Source: an uncultured Treponema sp. (lineage in GTDB: Bacteria; Spirochaetota; Spirochaetia; Treponematales; Treponemataceae). From it: 5,651 nucleotides of DNA. Under the pieces are notes generated by a model. That model searched no databases and was not told where the DNA came from. It saw only the letters and a list, made by a program, of their open reading frames with translations. Both the position numbers and the translations under genes were made by a program. The stretch lies in assembly GCA_937902445.1 (NCBI GenBank), contig CALELJ010000153.1, positions 1 through 5,651 on the forward strand. The letters are read 5' to 3'. Below, piece after piece: positions 1-3,845 of the stretch. Position 1 is the stretch's first letter; each line of letters starts with the position of its first letter.

Positions 1-891
1 GTCACCAGTGCTTTCCATGTTTTTACCTGGATGGATGAAATCTGGCTTTCTTCTTTGTGCACTGATCGTGTTCCCGACGGAATAGAATATGCATTTATCA
101 TTTCCTGAATTTCCGGAAGTAAAGACATCCCATTCCTTTGGTACATGCGGATGGTTTATCCACAATATATCGATGCCGGCATCTACAATGGAATAATAAA
201 ATTTTTTGCTCTTTTCCGCAATGCTGGATACATATTCTTCCTCCGATGTGTGGAAAGAAAGAATCATCAGTGCGTCGGGATTTTCCCTGCGTTTATCTGA
301 AATTGCCTTGATCAGTTTTTGCCGTCCTTTTTTATCAGGCGGAACATAATCAAACATCTGTGTGAAAGTCTTGAAATTCAAAACCTCAGTAACGGAAGCA
401 AAGAGAATTGTGAATCCATTTTTTTCAATGGTCTTGAATTCTATGCAGTCATTTTCATTCTTCTTTATTCCGGCGGAAAAAATTCCGGCTGGAACTTTGC
501 TGTCAAAAAAAATCTTTGTAGAAAGAATTCCTTCCCTATGAAAATCATTTGTATGATTGTTTGCAAGGCTGAAGACATTGAATCCGCTGTCCATGGCCTT
601 CTGGGCAAAATCCGAGTGGCAGGAAAAAGTAGGGTAGCTGCTCTGGTTCCGGCTGTCATCGACGGGAGATTCGAAATTTGCAAAAGCAAGATCCGCGTTT
701 TTTAATAAAGGTTCTATATCTGCAAAGGTATCAGAAAAATCCCTTTCTGTGATTTCCGTGTGTGCCATAATGTCACCTGCAAACAGAAGTTTTATTTCTT
801 CTTTTTGAGGTGGTTGAATTTTTGAAGAGGCGCATGAAAAAAAGAAAAGCTGGGAAATCAATGTCAGAAGTATTCCTATATTCCGGATCAT
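1..891 (-). CDS. CapA-like (PGA_cap) metallophosphatase-fold lipoprotein, partial (C-terminus missing)
   Basis: The frame is open for 297 codons from the ATG at 891 to the left edge with no stop, so the C-terminus is missing. Residues 1-20 form a short signal peptide (RN, then a hydrophobic core, then FFFSC), so Cys20 is the likely lipidated residue of an envelope lipoprotein. The rest matches the poly-gamma-glutamate capsule protein CapA family: GDIM at 39-42, NFESP at 72-76, ANNHTND at 110-116, His214 in SFHTSEEE, NHPHVP at 246-251 and YSVGN at 270-274. In calcineurin-like folds such Asp, Asn and His residues bind metal. YSVGN is normally near the family's C-terminal end, so probably only a few tens of residues are lost. 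CapA proteins are tied to polyglutamate capsule export or anchoring, but many relatives have no known substrate. No capBC genes are visible, so a role in capsule synthesis is not supported. It starts 36 nt after the AraC stop and is probably co-transcribed. The Shine-Dalgarno is weak (AGAGAAAG, close to the ATG). The family call is fairly sure; the substrate is unknown. Confidence 0.82.
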   Translation of the reverse strand, partial: MIRNIGILLTLISQLFFFSCASSKIQPPQKEEIKLLFAGDIMAHTEITERDFSDTFADIEPLLKNADLAFANFESPVDDSRNQSSYPTFSCHSDFAQKAMDSGFNVFSLANNHTNDFHREGILSTKIFFDSKVPAGIFSAGIKKNENDCIEFKTIEKNGFTILFASVTEVLNFKTFTQMFDYVPPDKKGRQKLIKAISDKRRENPDALMILSFHTSEEEYVSSIAEKSKKFYYSIVDAGIDILWINHPHVPKEWDVFTSGNSGNDKCIFYSVGNTISAQRRKPDFIHPGKNMESTGD

Positions 892-927
892 AAACTTTCT
901 CTACGGAACATGATACTTCTTTTTTTG

Positions 928-1719
928 TTATCCCGCAATCTTCAATGCAGTGCTGTAATCGCTTGGTGTCATTCCAGTGTATGACTTGAACTCGTGGATG
1001 AAATGGCTCTGGTCATAGAATCTGTAGTCTGCTGCAATCTTTGAGAATGAATCGATGTTTCCGCTGCTGATTTCGTTGAGTACAAGCTGGAACTTCACGA
1101 TGTTGCAGAACTGCTTTGCGCTCATTCCTGCATTCTGGTCAAAGAGATGGTTGATGTAGCGTGATGAATATCCTGCAAGTTCCTCAAGCTGGCTGATTTT
1201 TATGAGCCCGTTCTTCTCAATGATGATGTCAAGAAGCTGCTTGAAAAGTTCCTTTGTCGATGAGTTTGTTTCAATTGTCTTAAGGAATTTAGATGCAACA
1301 TCCATTCTCTCGGCAAAAGTTTCCCTGTCAGTTACAAGGGCATAGATTGTCTTGAGGTTGTCTGTTTCAGCCGGAACTATTTTTCCTGCGTTTGCTTTAA
1401 TTTCATCACCCTTGGAAAACGGATTGTTGCCAGGTTCGAAACGGATTGCAAAGTATTCCGTGTTTGGTTTCATTTCCAGTGTGACTGCCTCAACTGTGTT
1501 GTAGACCATGTGGGCTTCAAAGTACTGTCCGCAGGCAATAACAAGGTTTGTGCATCCGTCTGGCAAAAAGGTTACGTTGTTTGAATTTCCATTGTTCCTG
1601 CTTGAGAAGCTGTAGAACCAGTATTTGCCTTCTGATTCCACACAATCCTGATAGAAATTTTCAGTCTTAAGTTCAAAAAAAGGCTGAACCGGATCAAGAT
1701 AAGAAACGCTGTTTTTCAT
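928..1719 (-). CDS. AraC-family transcriptional regulator (N-terminal domain resembling DUF6597)
   Basis: A complete 263-residue protein that should act as a cytoplasmic DNA-binding transcription factor. The C-terminal third is an AraC-type double helix-turn-helix. The first HTH is at about 174-194 (ISQLEELAGYSSRYINHLF). The second is at about 225-247 and runs into the family signature YDQSHFIHEFK...TGMTPSDY at 235-255. The N-terminal half (about 1-150) is not a recognisable sugar-binding cupin. Its FLPDGCTNLVI stretch at 51-61 and the following beta-rich region resemble the DUF6597-type sensor domain found in many AraC proteins, whose ligand is unknown. The ATG at 1719 is supported by a run of five G (minus strand, 1731-1727) placed 7 nt upstream, able to pair with the anti-Shine-Dalgarno with G-U pairs. 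It heads a probable two-gene unit with the CapA-like lipoprotein and is divergent from the ABC operon, so either or both could be targets. Its leader contains a terminator hairpin. The family call is secure; effector and regulon cannot be read from sequence. Confidence 0.93.
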   Translation of the reverse strand: MKNSVSYLDPVQPFFELKTENFYQDCVESEGKYWFYSFSSRNNGNSNNVTFLPDGCTNLVIACGQYFEAHMVYNTVEAVTLEMKPNTEYFAIRFEPGNNPFSKGDEIKANAGKIVPAETDNLKTIYALVTDRETFAERMDVASKFLKTIETNSSTKELFKQLLDIIIEKNGLIKISQLEELAGYSSRYINHLFDQNAGMSAKQFCNIVKFQLVLNEISSGNIDSFSKIAADYRFYDQSHFIHEFKSYTGMTPSDYSTALKIAG

Positions 1720-1744
1720 TTTGTAACCCCCAAAATTTTAAAAC

Positions 1745-1785
1745 AAAAAAAAGCGCTGGAGACAGTTATTTCCTGTATCCAGCGC
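1745..1785 (-). terminator. Intrinsic terminator hairpin inside the AraC 5' leader (possible attenuator)
   Basis: Read on the minus strand, GCGCTGGA (1785-1778) pairs with TCCAGCGC (1760-1753). After one mismatch a further 4-bp stem, ACAG with CTGT (1776-1773 with 1765-1762), closes a 7-nt loop. Eight consecutive T residues follow (1752-1745), then GTTTT. This is a textbook rho-independent terminator for minus-strand transcription. On the plus strand the hairpin is followed by CTTTGCTG, so it is not a good terminator that way. It lies between the predicted start site (about 1795) and the AraC ATG, so it should end most transcripts unless read-through is controlled. Confidence 0.8.
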
Positions 1786-1801
1786 CTTTGCTGTTAACCA
1801 T

Positions 1802-1830
1802 ATTATTGCATAGCAACGAATATGTGTCAA
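1802..1830 (-). promoter_or_regulatory. Strong sigma70-type promoter reading toward the AraC gene
   Basis: On the minus strand a consensus TTGACA (1830-1825) is followed by a 17-nt spacer and AATAAT (1807-1802). A TG one base upstream of the -10 (1810-1809) makes it an extended -10. Initiation is expected near 1795, giving a leader of about 76 nt before the ATG at 1719. It is the best-looking promoter in the window. No room for another is visible between the leader hairpin and the start codon. Confidence 0.7.
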
Positions 1831-1905
1831 GCGCGGGGTGGGGAAGCTGGAATCGTAAAATGCCGCTGAGTGCTCCCTTTTTTCCTATACGGACAAAAAA
1901 ATCTG

Positions 1906-1914
1906 TGTTATAAT
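1906..1914 (+). promoter_or_regulatory. Extended -10 promoter for the ABC permease-ATPase operon
   Basis: TG at 1906-1907, one base, then a perfect TATAAT at 1909-1914 forms an extended -10 element. No good -35 hexamer is seen at the right distance (the 1885-1891 region is CTATACG), which extended -10 promoters can tolerate. Initiation is expected at about 1920-1923, at or within a few nucleotides of the permease ATG at 1923. Confidence 0.6.
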
Positions 1915-1922
1915 GGGGCATT

Positions 1923-2867
1923 ATGTTTGAATCATTTTTAGATTTTCTTATCCCGTTCTCTGGGGCCATGCTTGGTGCTGTTTCCCAGGGTGTTCTCTGG
2001 GGAATAATGGCTCTTGGAGTTTACATTACCTTCAAGATTCTTGATTTTGCTGATATGACTGTTGACGGAAGCTTTGCCCTTGGCGGTTGTATTTGTGCTC
2101 TTCTAATAGTAAGTGGATTCAATCCGCTTCTTGCGATATTTGTAGCAGCCGTTGCAGGTTCTCTCGCAGGTCTTCTTACAGGTGTGCTTACGACGAAACT
2201 CAAGATACCTGGAATCCTCGCGGGTATCCTTGTTCAGCTTGCATTGTATTCCATAAATCTTCATGTTCTTGGTGGTCCAAATCAGCCTCTTTCCCGTGCA
2301 AATAAAACCATCATAAACTGGGTGAACAATGCTCTCCATCTTGGTGATATTTTCCCTGTAAGCGCCACATCCCTTTCTGCCCTTATATGCGGAATTATTT
2401 TTACGGTTCTTGTGATTCTTGGGCTTTACTGGTTCTTTGGAACTGAAGTCGGTTGTGCCGTCCGTGCAACTGGTGGAAATGAATTCATGAGCCGTGCCCA
2501 GGGTATCAATACTGATTTTATGAAAATCCTTGCCCTCATGACCGCCAATGCTCTTGTCGCAATGAGTGGTGCCCTTGTAATGCAGCAGCAGAGGTTCGGC
2601 GATGTAAGCATGGGTATCGGAACTATCGTCATCGGCCTTGCTTCCATCATCATCGGTGAAGTAATATTCGGAAAGCGTTTTGGTTTCTGGTGGTGTCTCC
2701 TTGGTGTTGTCCTTGGTTCTGTAATCTACCGCATGATCATCGCAATTGTCCTTCAGCTTGGAATGAAGACACAGGATCTTAAACTGCTTTCTGCTGTTGT
2801 CGTTGCGATAGCACTTTCCGTGCCTGTAATCAAAAAAAATTTTAAGAAGAAGAGCGTGGCATCCTGA
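1923..2867 (+). CDS. ABC transporter permease, BPD_transp_2 / COG4120 (tryptophan-type uncharacterised importer)
   Basis: A complete 314-residue polytopic inner-membrane protein that would form the channel of an ABC importer. About nine hydrophobic segments can be traced, roughly at 16-38, 49-66, 68-91, 97-114, 150-172, 200-222, 231-249, 255-279 and 288-305, with a Lys-rich C-terminal tail. The N-terminal signature ALGVYITFKILDFADMTVDG at 30-49 is diagnostic of the COG4120 permeases that partner COG1101 ATPases and COG2984 binding proteins. A cytoplasmic coupling loop with the typical RATGGNE...RAQGIN pattern lies at 181-196. Some family members are proposed tryptophan transporters (TrpXYZ of Gram-positives); substrates are mostly untested. 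The ATG at 1923 gives an extra 15 residues. ATG at 1968 (residue 16, GAMLGAVSQG) is an alternative that fits the usual short family N-terminus, but neither has an ideal Shine-Dalgarno. The ATPase gene follows after 51 nt. No binding-protein gene is adjacent. Confidence 0.92.
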   Translation: MFESFLDFLIPFSGAMLGAVSQGVLWGIMALGVYITFKILDFADMTVDGSFALGGCICALLIVSGFNPLLAIFVAAVAGSLAGLLTGVLTTKLKIPGILAGILVQLALYSINLHVLGGPNQPLSRANKTIINWVNNALHLGDIFPVSATSLSALICGIIFTVLVILGLYWFFGTEVGCAVRATGGNEFMSRAQGINTDFMKILALMTANALVAMSGALVMQQQRFGDVSMGIGTIVIGLASIIIGEVIFGKRFGFWWCLLGVVLGSVIYRMIIAIVLQLGMKTQDLKLLSAVVVAIALSVPVIKKNFKKKSVAS

Positions 2868-2908
2868 AAAAATCTGAAACCCTGAGTTTTTGATTTTCTA
2901 TTGAACTT

Positions 2909-2921
2909 GGAGATTATTATG
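2909..2921 (+). promoter_or_regulatory. Ribosome binding site that fixes the ATPase start at 2919
   Basis: GGAG at 2909-2912 lies 6 nt before the ATG at 2919-2921. A TTG six codons upstream (2901) is in frame, but using it would put this Shine-Dalgarno inside the coding sequence and add residues not seen in the family. The ATG is therefore preferred. Confidence 0.8.
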
Positions 2922-3716
2922 CTTGAGATAAAAAATATACATAAAACTTTCAATCCGGGTACAATCACGGAGAAAAAGGCCCTCAAGGGTGTAAGCATCA
3001 CTCTTAATGACGGAGATTTCGTTACTGTCATTGGTGGAAACGGAGCCGGAAAATCTACTCTGCTGAACCATATAGCCGGTGTCTATATTCCCGATTCAGG
3101 GAGCATTACCCTTGATGGTGAGGATATTACTGATGTAAAGGAACATGTCCGTGCAAAATACCTTGGCCGTGTTTTCCAGGACCCTATGCGCGGAACAGCT
3201 GCCTCAATGGAAATTGAGGAAAATCTTGCCCTTGCTTACAGACGCGGTAAAAGACGTGGATTGAGCTGGGGAATTACAAATGCTGAAAAGGAAATTTACA
3301 GGCAGCAGCTGGCCTTGCTTGAACTTGGGCTTGAGGACAGAATGAATGCGAAGGTAGGTCTTCTTTCCGGTGGTCAGCGTCAGGCATTGACTTTGCTCAT
3401 GTCGACACTGCAGAAGCCGAAAGTGCTTTTGCTTGACGAGCATACTGCTGCCCTCGATCCAAAAACTGCCCACAAAGTACTTGAACTTACAAAATATTTT
3501 GTTGAGCGTGACCATCTTACAACTTTCATGGTTACCCACAATATGTCGAATGCCATCCAGTACGGAAACCGTCTTATCATGATGCTTGATGGTCATATCG
3601 TCTATGATGTAAGCGGAGAAGAAAAGAAAAACCTTAAGGTCTCAGATCTTCTTGCAAAATTCCAGACGATCAGCGGTGAGGAAAGTACACTTTCTGACAG
3701 AATGCTTTTCAGCTAA
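2919..3716 (+). CDS. ABC transporter ATP-binding protein, COG1101 type (partner of COG4120 permease)
   Basis: A complete 265-residue nucleotide-binding subunit that would sit on the cytoplasmic face of the permease and power import by ATP hydrolysis. All ABC motifs are intact (numbering from the ATG at 2919): Walker A GGNGAGKST at 39-47, Q-loop FQDP with Gln87, signature LSGGQRQ at 149-155, Walker B VLLLDE at 169-174, D-loop ALDP at 178-181 and switch His207 in MVTHN. The FQDPMRGTAASMEIEENLA stretch after the Q-loop and the LDEHTAALDPKTA stretch around Walker B are typical of the COG1101 group that travels with COG4120 permeases. A family paralogue name such as PhnK-like may appear in automatic annotation, but no phosphonate genes are here. 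The start is set by GGAG six bases upstream. It is the second gene of a two-gene operon, 51 nt after the permease stop. No strong terminator lies immediately downstream; the nearest candidate is at 3853-3895. Confidence 0.94.
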   Translation: MLEIKNIHKTFNPGTITEKKALKGVSITLNDGDFVTVIGGNGAGKSTLLNHIAGVYIPDSGSITLDGEDITDVKEHVRAKYLGRVFQDPMRGTAASMEIEENLALAYRRGKRRGLSWGITNAEKEIYRQQLALLELGLEDRMNAKVGLLSGGQRQALTLLMSTLQKPKVLLLDEHTAALDPKTAHKVLELTKYFVERDHLTTFMVTHNMSNAIQYGNRLIMMLDGHIVYDVSGEEKKNLKVSDLLAKFQTISGEESTLSDRMLFS

Positions 3717-3795
3717 GAAAATAGAATGTTTTTGCCATCCTCTACCTTCCTTTCCGTATTTTTCTAGCCATGTTGAGTATCGTCCGTAATGAATG

Positions 3796-3827
3796 TTTAC
3801 TAAAATAAAGTACTTTATTTTAGTAAA
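3796..3827. repeat. Perfect 32-bp AT-rich palindrome
   Basis: The left arm TTTACTAAAATAAAGT (3796-3811) is the exact reverse complement of the right arm ACTTTATTTTAGTAAA (3812-3827), with no spacer and no mismatch. As DNA this is the form of an operator for a dimeric or tetrameric repressor. As RNA it would be a long hairpin with only two G-C pairs per arm and no following U-run, so a poor intrinsic terminator. It lies directly upstream of a plus-strand extended -10 motif (3829-3837), which fits an operator better than a terminator, although no downstream plus-strand gene is seen. The regulator cannot be named. Confidence 0.9.
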
Positions 3828-3828
3828 T

Positions 3829-3837
3829 TGTTATAAT
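3829..3837 (+). promoter_or_regulatory. Candidate extended -10 promoter, antisense to the beta-galactosidase 3' end
   Basis: TG at 3829-3830, one base, then TATAAT at 3832-3837 repeats the same TGTTATAAT seen before the permease gene. No recognisable -35 is present; the expected -35 position falls inside the right half of the palindrome. Initiation would be near 3844, and the transcript would reach the hairpin and T-rich tract at 3853-3895 almost at once. It could be chance, since AT-rich DNA often gives such motifs. Confidence 0.4.
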
Positions 3838-3845
3838 AGGAAAAT

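Larger units (their letters stand above)
1720..1922. other. Divergent intergenic control region between AraC and ABC operons
   Basis: This 203-nt gap holds the minus-strand promoter, the leader terminator hairpin, and the plus-strand extended -10 promoter. Between the two promoters is a G-rich patch (about 1831-1850, GCGCGGGGTGGGG core) in an otherwise AT-rich gap. It could be part of an operator, for example for the adjacent AraC protein, but no clear pair of direct repeats was found. A 67-codon open frame on the minus strand (1766-1969) crosses this region, has no family resemblance, and is not called. Confidence 0.6.
3717..3845. other. Convergent intergenic gap with palindrome and promoter-like motif
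   Basis: This 129-nt, AT-rich gap separates the 3' end of the ATPase gene from the 3' end of the beta-galactosidase gene. The first 79 nt show no recognisable element. The rest holds a perfect 32-bp palindrome and a TGTTATAAT motif. No gene is supported here; a 67-codon plus-strand frame from 3793 begins just before the palindrome and continues antisense to beta-galactosidase. Confidence 0.6.

Noticed and set aside
319..705. 128-codon plus-strand open frame
   Set aside because: It is antisense to the CapA-like gene, whose minus-strand frame has a signal peptide and clear family motifs. The plus-strand translation has no family resemblance and no good ribosome binding site.
1840..1883. Plus-strand GGG(A)AGC ... 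GCTCCC stem followed by six T, upstream of the permease
   Set aside because: It looks like a weak attenuator, but the stem is only 6 bp with a bulge and a loop of about 24 nt. No plus-strand promoter is seen before it, and the best permease promoter lies downstream of it. No T-box or riboswitch core was recognised.
2868..2918. Possible hairpin between permease and ATPase (AAAATC with GATTTT)
   Set aside because: The stem is 6 bp, AT-rich and without a U-tract, so it is too weak to call a terminator or processing site.
3204..3596. 130-codon minus-strand frame inside the ATPase gene
   Set aside because: It is antisense to a gene with every ABC motif intact and has no family resemblance of its own.
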